NCBI RefSeq assembly: GCF_000340215.1
Contig: NW_006921540.1
Span: 986,377-1,050,376, forward strand
DNA length: 64,000 bases
Direction of reading: 5' to 3'
Origin: Pseudocercospora fijiensis CIRAD86
Lineage: Eukaryota > Ascomycota > Dothideomycetes > Mycosphaerellales > Mycosphaerellaceae
Both the position numbers and the translations under genes were made by a program. This document shows, piece after piece, positions 23,632 through 34,654 of the stretch (position 1 is the stretch's first letter; every line of letters begins with the position of its first letter). The notes under the pieces are model-generated. The model searched no databases and was not told the DNA's origin. It saw only the letters and a program-made list of their open reading frames with translations.

Positions 23632-23642
23632 ATCGAATACTA
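23632..23642 (-). promoter_or_regulatory. self-priming primer-binding site
   Basis: On the minus strand the 11 bases directly after the 5' LTR read TAGTATTCGAT. They are the exact reverse complement of ATCGAATACTA inside each LTR (23,702-23,692 and 16,793-16,783). In Tf1 of fission yeast, 11 bases at the 5' end of the transcript fold back on the primer-binding site and prime reverse transcription instead of a tRNA. Position and length here match that arrangement. Confidence 0.7.
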
Positions 23643-23840
23643 TATAAGAAGGGTTATATTAGCAGGTAGATAGGGTAGTAGTGAATTAGTATAGTATTCG
23701 ATAGAGATCTAAGAGGAAAGGGAGGAAGGCAGGCTAGTTAGCCTAACGCCTAGCGCTAAGCCCTACCTAAGGCATTAAGACCCTAGCTTTACTCGAGCCC
23801 GGTTACCTACTAATTACGTATAACCTCTTTAGTCCTAATA
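23643..23840 (-). repeat. 5' LTR of the chromovirus
   Basis: 198-bp LTR, the more mutated of the pair. Nine of its ten differences from the 3' LTR are CA-to-TA or TG-to-TA changes. If the self-primer site is used as in Tf1, the transcript starts at about 23,702 on the minus strand, so U3 would be about 138 bases. Confidence 0.95.
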
Positions 23841-23845
23841 TAGTC
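23841..23845. repeat. target-site duplication TAGTC, right copy
   Basis: Second copy of the 5-bp duplication. Taking out the element plus one copy restores the reading frame of the interrupted transposase, which supports these boundaries. Confidence 0.85.
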
Positions 23846-24950
23846 TTGTAGGCCTTCTTCCGGTTCTACGACTCGTAGGCTTCTAACCTTACCGACGCTT
23901 AGTAATATAAGGCCCTTCTATAGTAGGTTACTAACTACGCCTTAATAAGCTATAACTTAATTAACGCGCATATATAATAGTAGTTTAACAACGGCTATTA
24001 AGAGGCCGAGTTAATACCTTATTATGCCGCTAAATAGCGAGGTATAGACGATAGGCTATTACGCTAACCTGTCTTCCGGTTAAAGCTATTGCTAACACTA
24101 CCTAACTTAGTTATAGCTACTTCTAAAGGTTTAGAGGTTAGTAAAGCAATAGTAATAACAACTAAGCCTCCGATTAGGCCTCGTATCTTAGTTAACGGCT
24201 ATACGCTATAGGTTTATAGCCTACCTAACTACTACGGCATTATAGAGGTTAGCGACTTACTTATTTAGTCGGATAATAGAAGCGATAGTAGCAACAACGA
24301 CGCTCCGTATAAGGTAGACGGTAAAGACCTATTCGATAGTCTATCGGATATAGACCTTCTTCTATAATCTACGCTAATTAGTCGATTGCCGCTATCTTTA
24401 CTAAAAGGCGCTAGCAAAAGTAATTAATACGATAACGACGAGGTATTAAGGCATTAATCCTTACTAGACGATTTGCTATTACTAAGTAAGCTGTTTCTAC
24501 TACGCTAACCTCTATCTCTATCTTCTATAGAGCTACTACCTTCTTCGGCACTATCTATAGCTTAGTATTTATTATCTATATAGTTACCTAGTAAAGACAC
24601 TTTAATTGATCTACTATAGCTATTAGGTAGCTATTATAAACCTCGTCGTTAGAAGCCTTTAATTAGTAAGCCTATAACACCTTCGAAACGCGCTCGTAGA
24701 AGGTTATACGTAGGTATACTACCTTAACTATATCGGATAGATTAATCCTCTCGTACGCTATCTCCTATACTAATTAGACTACTAAAACGACGGATCTAAG
24801 GAGAAGTTATCGCTTCTAAGCGGTAGAAGTAGTAGTGCTAAGGTATAGGCGTAGACTTAGTCGTTTTCGAGCGATTACGGCTGTTTAGAACGGTAGAAAT
24901 CCGAGGTAATTAGCTTTTATAGGGGTAATTTGCAACACCCCGATTTATAC

Positions 24951-26224
24951 ACTAATTTGTGTAGTTTCAGGGCACTTTGCAGGGGCATATGGAACCCTCG
25001 AGGTGCATATAATTTACTTTCTTGGTTGATCTACTCGCATCTACGTTGGTGCCCGCCTAAGTTAGACCCGTGTTCTGGGGCCGGAAACTGGGATGAGGAA
25101 CTGAGATACCAGCACCCTCGCCTTTCATCATCTCGCACCAAGACTGGCTCGGCAGGGGTAGGATAAGCTGTTGTAGACTGGCAGTTGCAGGAGACAGAGG
25201 AGCTGTCCGGTTGTGCGTTATCGAAGAACACGCCGCACGACACATGCCAGAGATAGAGGTGCCGGCATGAACGCGTGTAGCGTCATCGCGACTTCGCTGG
25301 CCGTTGGCTGTTGGTGGCCGTTGGACGCGCGAACGAGGGGCAGAAAGTGCAGGAGGTTCGGGACAAGAAGTCGAAGCTGGGCTCGCCGTTGAGAGCCTGA
25401 GGCGAAGAGGCGTGGAAGGATGGCTTGGCTGGGCTGGGCTGGGGTCTGGCCTGCGCGTCCACCAGGAGTCAAGGGGGCCGACCCTGATGCCGACTGGTCT
25501 TGGTCGCGCTGTCAGTGTCGTGCGTGAGGCTCTTCCGGTGCACGATCGCAGGCAGGCCATTCCCCGGTGCAAGGCAAGTGCAAGCACCGTGACCGTGTAG
25601 TCTGCACATGCCACACCAGGCCAAATAATAATGCACAAAGGAAGCGAAGCGATATGATGGCAGAGGCTCAGTTGATCGACACTTGATGTTTCGGGTCCAG
25701 GTGTTTTGGCGCGCACAGACCACCCAGAACCAGGGTGTACCCCGCGCTATCTGCCACTTGCCACTTGCGAGGGCAGGAAGTCCCCGTCGTCAACTGCACT
25801 TGCAGCTCCAACGCCCAAAGCCAAACGGCGGTGGTAGGGCATGGCACCTGGCCCTCTTACTTCACGCCTCACAAACTACTCTCACCATTGATCTCGTTGT
25901 TTCTCGACGCTGCTGCCGTGAATGCCACGCCTGCTGCTTATACCATCTCCCACCTTGATCGCTGTTGCTGCAACGACGTAACGGCGACGCGACGCCAACT
26001 TGATACATTCCGCAGCCCACAGCCTACTTTCCCCGCGACCGCGACCACGACACGCTACCCTACGCTTTTTCACGACTCGCTAATTGTCCGGGTCTCTTGC
26101 GTGGACGATCCCCAACGCCCACCTCAGTCTCGGTGAATCTGCACTTCGTGAACGATAGACACAAGCCCCTTCCAGCGCAGCGCACTGAGGCTACCGAGAA
26201 TCGCCGCCTATCACTTATGCGAGG
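24951..26224. other. intergenic, promoter side of PPS1-like gene
   Basis: Normal, fairly GC-rich sequence resumes after the transposon island. Several open frames on both strands are arginine- and proline-rich and look like chance frames of GC-rich DNA. It holds the 5' region of the next gene; nothing else was recognised. Confidence 0.5.
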
Positions 26225-28568
26225 ATGGCCACGACCGTGCTGACGAGGCCATTGGAATCGCTACGCACCGCAACACCTCCACCCCAGCTATCCATCAATA
26301 CCTCAACCCGAGGGACACCGGCGCCTGTCCCCAACAAACATATACCCTTCTGCTCACCCGGTCCTCGACCAGCCGCTCGTCAGCTTGATACCCCGCCGGC
26401 CTCTCCGCCCTCGCCAACACAGTCCATCGGGACAACTACCTTGACACATCCACCCATTGCCTTCGAGAAAGTCTTCAATGACCCTCCAGTGTACTCTATA
26501 TCAGCCGAGAAACTGTCTGAAGCTCTCGACCATTTAGCTTCGCAACCCTTACCCGCGCCAAAGCAAGTCTTTCCATGGCTTCACGGCCTGCATGCCGACA
26601 ACTCATTACAACTGGCTTTCTTCATAGCACGAAAGAAGTCGCTACGACGGACTCCAGCATGCATTCGAGCCATCACTGTCGTGAAAGCAGGCGGTGATCT
26701 GTCGCTTTGTCGCATCAAGGGAGCAATCGCTCCTGAAGAGTTGTTGAAGCCCTTGCCGGCTGCCAAGACTAAGCAGATCGAAGAGCCCGAGTTCATAGAG
26801 GCAGACCCCAAAGAGGGCTTCAGCGTCAGGAACTTTCACATCCAGACTGCCAAGATGGCCACCGTGAGCGATATCATTGTGTATGGCGATGAGAAGACAC
26901 CGCGAGAAGAGGTCGCCCGACTGGCGAAGAGGATCTCGAGGGCTCAATGGGTGTGGCAGAAGAAGGTGGAGGGCTCGAACAACACCACGCGATCGTTCAA
27001 TACATTCATCCTGTCATGTGAGTAGAAATTGGAACATGTAATTGATTGGACTCATTCCTTACTGACTTTGACGCAGCTGACTGGACGACGGTCGAATGCG
27101 ACTATCCAGACCTTGTTCAACTAGACTCGGAGGGCTGCATGAATGGCAAAGTCATGGACTTCTTCCACTGGGAGCGCCTCGAAATGTGCTCCATGTCGGC
27201 TCCTAGTGAGATCGCGCCTAATGTCTGGATGGGGCCTACACCGGATCCAAACCTGGGATGGGGCACTGATGGCCTTGATCTTTCTGACGAGCAGCAAAAT
27301 TTCGACATACTTGTCGAATGCAGCGATATCGCGCACATTCCGGAGGACAAGTCTTTCAAGTACATTGAAGACGCCCTGGATCGGCGAGAGCGAGCCGACG
27401 TGAGCAAAGAGGGAATGCTGACTCAAATCGAATTCCCAGGCTCAGGGGCCATCATGCTACCTACCTGGTCGCAGGCTGAAGTTGATGGACTGCTTGCAAT
27501 GTGCCAGTGGATTCACAACCAAGCTAATTGTTCCTCGGGCAACGAGGCAAGAAAGCGTCGAGACAGCAAGCTGTCGCTGACACCGCCCCTTGATGCCGAT
27601 GGCGATAGTTTCATGCGCAGTAGCGAGACGCGTGACTCGGGCAGGAAGATCCTCATCCACTGCACCGACGGCTACACGGAGACTTCACTCCTCGGATTGG
27701 CCTACTACATGTATGCCAATTGTGTTCCAGTCCACGATGCTTGGCTGGAATTGCATCGCGAAAAGGGACGCAACTTCTTTGCATACAGCTCAGATGTCCA
27801 CTTATTGCGAGCGATCCAGCCACGCATCTTGCAGGCATCCCCAAAGCACACCGGCGATGTCCGCTCTTTGTGTCCAGCTTCGCCCGAGTGGTTGGAAAAG
27901 ATGGATGGCTCGCTGCCGAGCAGAATCTTGCCATACATGTATCTGGGCAACCTTGGGCACGCCAACAACCCTGGTCTTCTGAAGGAGCTTGACATTGGTC
28001 AGATTTTGAGCGTGGGTGAACCAATGACGTGGCCAAGCGAAGTCATGGAGGAATGGCCGAAGGAGAATCTGATGTTCATCGATAAAGTCCAGGATAATGG
28101 AGTCGATCCTCTCACTGATGATTTTGGTCGATGTTTGGAGTTTATTGGTGAGTATGAGCGCAGCCGCGAGTAGACTTGGTGTGAAGCTGACTGACTTTTA
28201 CCCAGAAAACGGTCGCAAAAGAGGCATCAAGACGTTGGTGCATTGTCGCGTAGGGGTCTCTAGATCCGCGACGATCTGTATCGCCGAGGTCATGAACGAG
28301 CTGGGCTTGTCACTACCTCGAGCTTATTGTTTTGTCCGAGCGAGGCGTTTGAATGTTATTATTCAACCACATCTTCGTTTTGCGTGAGTCCTCCAGCCAA
28401 GCATCTGATTAGCACCAATCACTGACAAGCCCCACCAGATATGAACTCCTCAAATGGGAAGAGTTTCAATGCCAGAAGCGCGGCAAGCCGCTACGCCGCG
28501 AACTCGAATGGGCCACTATTTCCCGTGAGATTGCGGCCATGAATAAGCCGTACTCGCGGCAGGGATAG
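26225..28568 (+). CDS. PPS1: dual-specificity protein phosphatase, PPS1 type
   Basis: Homologue of yeast Pps1, a dual-specificity phosphatase linked to S-phase control. Exons 26225-27017, 27077-28147, 28206-28383 and 28439-28568 join in frame to 723 residues. The C-terminal catalytic domain has the CX5R signature HCRVGVSRS with Cys635 and Arg641, preceded by the family segment ILPYMYLGNLGHA. An earlier, related segment ILIHCTDGYTETS has Cys460, but the sixth residue after it is Glu, not the Arg that binds phosphate, so this half is probably a non-catalytic phosphatase-like domain as in other Pps1 proteins. The N-terminal 80 residues are Pro/Ser/Thr-rich. The start is the first ATG of the long open exon. 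The gene begins 1.3 kb from the transposon island. Confidence 0.92.
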
Positions 28569-29650
28569 CGTCTCGATCAATTACGACCGCGATGCCTTCC
28601 TTTCTCGTTCGACTGGGTGCTCGAAAAGCTTGATGGTTGGATTCCAAGCTGGATACCGAGAGACATGTCGGAATTGTTGATGATCTACGATGTTACGAAG
28701 ATGTATTTTGCATGATATTTATGCTGGCGATTGGGGATTCTTTTTTTTCGCTTTGGAGCGGGCTGTCGGAATTCCAGCCTGCGGGCGGACGGTTTTGACT
28801 GTCATTGTTTTTTTATTCTTGTTCTTGATGGGGCCTGGGAATGGGTGTATGAGTGTGCTTGATGCAGGGCACCGCCGGTGGATGCGCGGACTGCGGACTG
28901 CGCTGGAAAAGCTGGCTCTTTTTCACTTCTTGGGATTGTGTTGTTGGTATGGATGGGATCGGTCGGACTTGGTAGATGATTGTGAGTGATGGTGTCAGAG
29001 GCGAAATGTGAAAGAACTTTTGCTATTCCTTCGTGTGTTTGTCGTGGAACATCATGATGAGGTTCAAGAGGAAACTTCTTCTTCCAGTGTGAAGCCGTTT
29101 CCCAATCTAACAATTGGCATTGGCATCGGTGCTCACGTGCTCGGCCCGTGGAAAAGGCAGGCACGAGGCGAGCGCGAAGCCATTGAGAGTCCAACATCGT
29201 CACGAGGTTGGCCTATCTTACACCCTCTTTCATCAAGAACCGAGTAATAGCGTCCGCCGCCCGAGTGGTAGATTTTTAACTTAATCCAGGCATAATCTGT
29301 CTCAGCCTTCTCCCTTTGGATAATGAAAGAGCAGTCGTAGGGCTCGGAAGGCTCTTACTATAGAGACAACTACTGTCTTCAATCTCTTCTTAAATATAAA
29401 ACTAATACATAGCTCTCCCTAAAATTGTTTTTTTTTGATAAAAAAAAACAAGGCATCTAGCAACCTATTAACGCCCTTTAGAAAATCTATATCTCTTTTT
29501 TATTATTCGCTTCGAAAAGATCCGATGAAAATGGATTGTATGATTATCCGGCCAATTTTCGCCCAAATTCGCGCTTTTTTCTTGGCGGCTGCTGGAAGTT
29601 CTCGAAACAACAGTATCTCTTCCCTCAATCTCCCTACTACCGATACGACT
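28569..29650. other. intergenic
   Basis: Region between two tandem plus-strand genes. The last 300 bases are AT-rich, with a poly-T/poly-A stretch near 29,425-29,450. No gene was recognised. Confidence 0.5.
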
Positions 29651-30602
29651 ATGTCTCCTCCTCCTCCTCCTCCCCTACGAATCGCTATCCTCGAATGCGA
29701 TGAACCTCTCGGCCGTACGAAGGAGAAATATGGTGGTTATGGGAATTTGTTTCGGGAACTTCTTGAAAATGGGGCAAAGAAATTTTTCGAAGAGGATGAT
29801 GGCCGAAAACCTCCTGAACTCGAGATTACGAAATTCGATGTTGTGAAGCATGAGGTTTATCCTCGGTTGGAGGATGTTGATGCGGTGCTTTTGACGGGAA
29901 GTCGTAGGTCCACCAACCACTTCTTAAAATTGAGGAAAAGAGAGGGATGGAAAAACAAAAAAAGAGGATGTAGTTGGTCATGGCTGCTGATTTTTTATTT
30001 TATTTTCTTGGATTTTAGGACATAATTCTTTCGAAAACGACCCGTGGATTTTGAAACTTGTGGAATTTGTGAAGCGAGTTCTGGAGCAGGAACGTGTGAG
30101 GTTGATTGGGGTTTGTTTTGGACATCAGATTGTTGGGAGGGCTTTGGGGGTGAAAGTTGATAGGAGTGAGAGGGGTTGGGAGGTTAGTGTTGTGGATGTC
30201 AGGTTGACGGAGAAGGGGAAGGAGGTTTTGGGGATGGAGAAGGGGATTATGGTGAGTTTATATCTTATACGCAGATGTTGGGGTTGGGAGGATGTGCTGA
30301 TTGGAAGCAAGCCGATTCATCAAATGCATCGGGATGTTGTGTATGCTTATCCTCCGCATGTGGAGGCTTTGGGACACACGGATCGGTGTGATGTCCAAGG
30401 CATGTATGTGAAGAATCGTTTGATCACTGTGCAGGGTCATCCGGAGTTTAATGCCGAGGTTGTGGCGGAGTTGTTGGAGAGTCGGCATCAGAAGGGGATT
30501 TTTGATGATCAGACTTTCGAGGAGGGAATGCGAAGGGTGAGGAATTTTCATGCTGGGCTTGATGTTGGGGCGGCTTTTATACGGTTTTTGTTAGATGAGT
30601 AG
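29651..30602 (+). CDS. class-I glutamine amidotransferase-like protein
   Basis: GMP-synthase-like glutamine amidotransferase domain protein of the free-standing fungal type (relatives include yeast YLR126C). Exons 29651-29903, 30019-30251 and 30312-30602 give 258 residues. The catalytic triad of the class is in place: nucleophile Cys117 in GVCFGHQ, and His205 and Glu207 in TVQGHPEFN. The N-terminus PLRIAILECDEPL and KYGGYGNLF are usual for this group. It carries no synthetase domain, so it probably hydrolyses glutamine or a gamma-glutamyl compound on its own; the substrate is unknown. The ATG at 29,651 is chosen because it directly precedes the conserved start; upstream in-frame codons exist. 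The second intron (30,252-30,311) is 60 bases long with no in-frame stop, so its removal is less certain. Confidence 0.85.
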
Positions 30603-32386
30603 CGGTCAAATGTGGATGGGGAGTATAGGGATAGAGGGAAATAGAGATGGTATGATATGATATGGAATGATTGCATGAGCGGGCTCGGGATGGTTTGCTC
30701 TTCATAATGACTGCTCGAGGCGCCATTCAAAATACTTCTCCACTACTCAATGTCATATGGTCCTGGCCTGACGCTGACCTTCAGACATTCCCGCTCTAGA
30801 TATCAATAACCCACCGTCTACCACTTTGGTGTATTCACAAGGACCGTCTCCAAATTCACCACTAGCTTTGCGATCACCTTGCACATTTCCATGTCTAGCA
30901 AGCGATCTGAGGTGGTTTGTTCAGCAGTGAATGAGGGCAGAATCGTAAATTTTGGAATGCTCAACGGACCTGTTCAGACCTGGATCAGATGCAATCCAGT
31001 GTCATCAGGCTGCAGCCAAGTTTTACATCTCGAGAGTGCATTAATTCTTCGGCTCGAAAGACTGAGCTCGATCTTTCAGGCTTTTGTATCAATGCCTCCA
31101 GCAGGGACTGCCAGCACATAGTTATGGTTCATCTTGCTGCTTCCGCGATCGGTCAAGATTATTGCCGCGGCCTTTATCGGCTTTAAGCATGTTCCAGATG
31201 TGATGATTGCGTCCTTGACTCCTTGATTAATTCTCATACAAATTCCGGAAATAGATCCAGATGAGACACAGCATGAACGGCGTGGTATGAGCCGACACGA
31301 AGATCTACCACAGGCGCTGCTGCTGTCGATGATGATGTCGCTATTGCCATCATCAAGCTATCCCTATCAGGTGCTTGCTGGCTGGCAGTCTGCAAACGAG
31401 ATGGCACTGGCAGGCCGGGCTATCCTGACCCAGTTATTGACTGTTCCAAAGTACTCCCCTATACAACACTATCTATAATAGGTAGCTAGCAGTTAGGGTT
31501 GGTGTTCAGAAATCATATGGTTTCTACTGCAAGTCAACGACTCGCTTAATCAGACTGCATAAGAATAAGCACTTCGGTTGCTCAGGAGAAGGAGACGACG
31601 AAACGCAGACATGGAGATGCTAGCATGGAGATGTGGCCCGGGAAATCGGGGCCTGAACAGAGGCAAAGCCGGATGCAGCATATGGGAGCCAAGTGTTTTA
31701 GCCTGTAGGGATCCGATGTTTCCGAGTGCAAAGCACAGTGGATTGGCAAGCAAGCAAGCAAGCGGCCGTGTGCGAGAAGGGATGAGGCGGCTTACTTATT
31801 TGAGGCTCATGTTGATGTTGATGTTGTGACATATTCTATGATTGTTGAGTATTCGGCCTTGCGTTCTTCCTTCGGCCTTCCCCACCGGCAGAGGCTTCCA
31901 GATCGGCGGAATTGCAGTTGATTGAAACTTGGAAGGAGATCGGCAGAGCGTGCTGTTCTGAGTCGACTCTCGAGAGCACTGTGCCCGCGGTGCCCGTCCC
32001 CCTCCCCGGCAGGCTCAGGGCGTTCGCTCACTACTACTTACAGAACTCCTAGCAGCAATTGTTGGTCTCGCAGCATCAGCATCACACGTTGCCACAGCAC
32101 AGATTGCCGGCTGCTGAAGATTACTGGCCGCGCCAGAATCCGCAAACTGCCTCCGCGCTCGCTCGCCCAACTGCTTGTGAGCAGCCAGCGACATACTATT
32201 GCCGACATCACTTGCAGCCGACGTACTCTATCTGCACTCCCCACTCTCTGCATTCGACGTCGCTTCCAAACTCGACTGCACTGCACCACGACCACCGCCT
32301 CGCCTCGCCTCGCCTCGCCTGCAGGCCCTTCGAGGCAGCGGAGAATGGCTTGAGCTCGCTCAGGGCTTCAATATACGAATAGCACA
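30603..32386. other. long intergenic region upstream of kinase gene
   Basis: About 1.8 kb without a supported gene. Simple repeats include four AAGC-type units near 31,748 and CGCCT-type units near 32,300, just before the kinase start. A long regulatory region is usual for this kind of kinase gene, but no defined element was recognised. Confidence 0.45.
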
Positions 32387-34654
32387 ATGCCGTCCACTTC
32401 TGATGCCCCGGCGAGCGGCAAGCGAGTCTTTAGCGGCGCGGGCAGCAAGCACAATGGCAACCACAGCGCCGGCCAGAAAATCAAAAACTTCTTTCGCATA
32501 TCAAGTAAAACGCACGATAATAGCGTTATGAGCAGCGAGAAAGGCTCGCTTAATGGAGACAATAGCCTTGAGGACGACGCTCGCACGCCGTCGTCACAGC
32601 ACAAGGATAAGAGCAGTTTGAGACATAGCAGATTTATTCCACACATCGGCAGGTCTCGTAGCACCACTGTAGCAAGCGAAGGTAATCCGCTTGATGATGG
32701 CATGAGCCCGACTGCCCATGCCAATCCATACTTCCAGCATCAAGGACCCCCAGCGCTACGCCACCACGATGATAGCAGCATTCCACCTTCACCTCCCGAT
32801 ACCCCTGAAATGTCAAAGAAGATGCCTCCCGGCAACGCTGGCAAGGATGCGAACGGTACGACGGGGAAGGAGGAGCTGGCTAGAAAGCTGAGAAGAGTTG
32901 CCAGTGCACCAAATGCACAGGGCTTATTTGGAGGCAAGGCTGGGAATGCAGACAGCCGTCCTCAGACTGCTGAATTCGAGACGACACCACCTACACCGAA
33001 GATCAATGGTCTCGGACAGCACAACAACGCCAGTGCGCTTTCGATGGTGGAGACAGTCCCACAGAACGGAGATCTGCTTCCAGTCCCTGGCATCAATGGA
33101 CCAATCACACCAGGCAAGCTGCGAAACAGCATAGCCTTCAGACGGACCTACAGTAGTAACAGCATCAAGGTCCGGAATGTGGAGGTTGGCCCGGGCAGCT
33201 TCGACAAGATAAAATTGATTGGTAAAGGTGATGTTGGCAAAGTATATCTTGTCAGAGAGAAGAAGAGCTCGAGATTATATGCTATGAAAGGTGAGTGATT
33301 CAGACTGGAGAGTGACCCTACCTATGCTGACTTACTTCTACACAGTTCTTTCGAAGAAGGAGATGATCAAGCGCAACAAGATCAAGCGAGCTCTGGCGGA
33401 ACAGGAAATCTTGGCCACGAGCAATCATCCTTTCATCGTTACCCTTTATCATTCCTTCCAATCTGAGGATCACCTGTATCTCTGCATGGAATACTGCAGT
33501 GGCGGAGAAGTGAGCTCGGTCACCCTTGTTTCGAAGTGTATGATCTTGCTAACATGGCCCAGTTCTTCCGAGCCCTTCAAACACGCCCAAACAAGTGCGT
33601 AGACGAAGACGCTGCGAGATTCTATGCGGCAGAGGTCACTGCAGCGCTAGAATATCTTCACCTCATGGGCTTCATCTACCGAGACTTGAAACCAGAGAGT
33701 AGGTTCTGCTGGTAACGAGGTGCTTGACATGGATGCTGATTGCTGAATTCAGACATCTTACTGCACCAATCGGGCCATATCATGTTGTCCGATTTCGATC
33801 TTTCAAAGCAGTCAGACCCAGGTGGGGTGCCGGGTATGATCTTGGCCGGCGGTCGAAATGCCAGTGGCGGTATCTCGAGCAATCCGAACCCTAGCAACAT
33901 GCCTACAATCGACACCAAGAGCTGTATCGCTAACTTTCGCACCAACTCGTTTGTCGGCACCGAAGAGTACATTGCACCGGAAGTGATCAAAGGCTGCGGG
34001 CACACGAGTGCGGTTGACTGGTGGACACTCGGTATCCTGATCTACGAAATGCTCTTCGGCACTACACCTTTCAAGGGTAAAAACAGGAATGCGACGTTCG
34101 CCAATATCCTACGAGACGAAGTTCCATTTCCTGAAGGAAGTGGTGCTCCCAATATTTCCAAGTAAGCATAGCGATCCATCTTGTGCACCACAACGTCCTT
34201 TACTGACTTATCTCCCAGTCTTTGTAAATCGCTTATTCGAAAACTGCTTATCAAAGACGAACTCCGCCGTCTCGGTTCGCGTGCAGGCGCGTCAGATGTC
34301 AAAGGACATCCATTCTTCCGAAGCACTTCTTGGGCACTCCTACGCCATTCGAAGCCTCCCATTATTCCCAACCAAGGGCGCGGCGTTGATACTATCAATT
34401 TCCGCAACGTGAAAGAGTCGCAATCGATCGATATTGGAAATGGCGCAAATACCGGCGTGAACAAAGGATTTGGCACGCCGGCCAGCAAGATGAAGGGTGT
34501 ACCTCTGGATAGTGGTCTTGATACACCAGGTGGAGAGATTGCGGATCCGTTTGAGGAATTCAACAGTGTGACACTGCATCATGACGGAGATGAGCAGAAT
34601 CATGCTGTCGAGGATAACGCGCCTCAACAAAGTAATGGTCATGCTCATCGGTAG
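32387..34654 (+). CDS. nrc-2: AGC protein kinase, nrc-2 / flippase kinase Fpk1-Kin82 type
   Basis: Serine/threonine kinase of the group holding Neurospora NRC-2 and yeast Fpk1/Kin82, which phosphorylate lipid flippases and affect growth polarity and conidiation. Exons 32387-33290, 33346-33509, 33563-33698, 33753-34161 and 34219-34654 join in frame to 682 residues. A 270-residue disordered Ser/Pro/Thr-rich N-terminus precedes the kinase domain. Landmarks are the glycine loop [11 protein letters not shown], the lysine in AMKVLSKKEM, the catalytic loop YRDLKPENILL, the metal-binding segment as DFD (LSDFDLSKQ) instead of DFG, an insertion before the activation loop, [15 protein letters not shown], and [18 protein letters not shown] and the GDVGKVYLV loop are typical of this subfamily. 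The start is the first ATG of the long exon. Confidence 0.93.

Larger units (their letters stand above)
16734..23840 (-). mobile_element. Ty3/gypsy chromovirus (Tf1/sushi type), RIP-mutated
   Basis: A structurally complete but dead LTR retrotransposon, 7,107 bases, in minus orientation. It has two 198-bp LTRs and a 5-bp target duplication TAGTC on both sides. Domain order on the minus strand is gag with a CCHC-type knuckle, retropepsin-like protease, reverse transcriptase, RNase H, integrase and a C-terminal chromodomain. This order (RT-RNase H-integrase) defines Ty3/gypsy, and the chromodomain places it among chromoviruses. The next base after the 5' LTR begins an 11-nt self-primer site (listed separately). 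About 1.2 kb between the chromodomain and the 3' LTR holds no recognisable coding sequence. Confidence 0.93.
14190..24880 (+). pseudogene. MULE transposase remnant, interrupted
   Basis: Degraded transposase reading frame of the host element, discontinuous around the retrotransposon (16,734-23,840). Stops are TAG and TAA at places where Gln or Trp codons would be expected, and His, Cys and Met are nearly absent while Tyr and Ile are abundant, as RIP predicts. The best preserved stretch without a stop is at 14,694-14,897. Left and right halves belong to one frame: ...SIxELV at the left edge continues as LxAFFRFYDS at the right once the insert and one copy of the target duplication are left out. 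The C-terminal third has no domain I recognise. Confidence 0.55.
13976..24950 (+). mobile_element. Mutator-like element (MULE) relic, split by a retrotransposon
   Basis: A RIP-mutated DNA transposon occupying 13,976-16,733 and 23,841-24,950, with a 7.1-kb retrotransposon inserted between. Both ends are set by the sharp change in dinucleotide use, so each is uncertain by some tens of bases. I found no terminal inverted repeats. Reading through the frequent TAG and TAA stops shows a transposase of MULE type: a DSTYLTNKLKWPL segment at 15,314-15,357 matching the first-aspartate block of the family, TTSLLEGYYAHLKRR at 15,967-16,011 matching the TSRVEGxHxxLK block, and a Cys-rich LPCKYIWRF stretch near 16,480-16,510 resembling a mutated SWIM-type finger. 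The element is surely dead. Confidence 0.65.

Noticed and set aside
13976..24950. The left island as part of a giant cargo-carrying (Starship-like) element
   Set aside because: No DUF3435-type captain recombinase or cargo genes were seen; MULE and chromovirus motifs explain the content.
25057..25723. Long minus-strand open frames in GC-rich DNA between the transposon island and PPS1
   Set aside because: Arg/Pro/Ser-rich translations in several overlapping frames are typical of non-coding GC-rich sequence.
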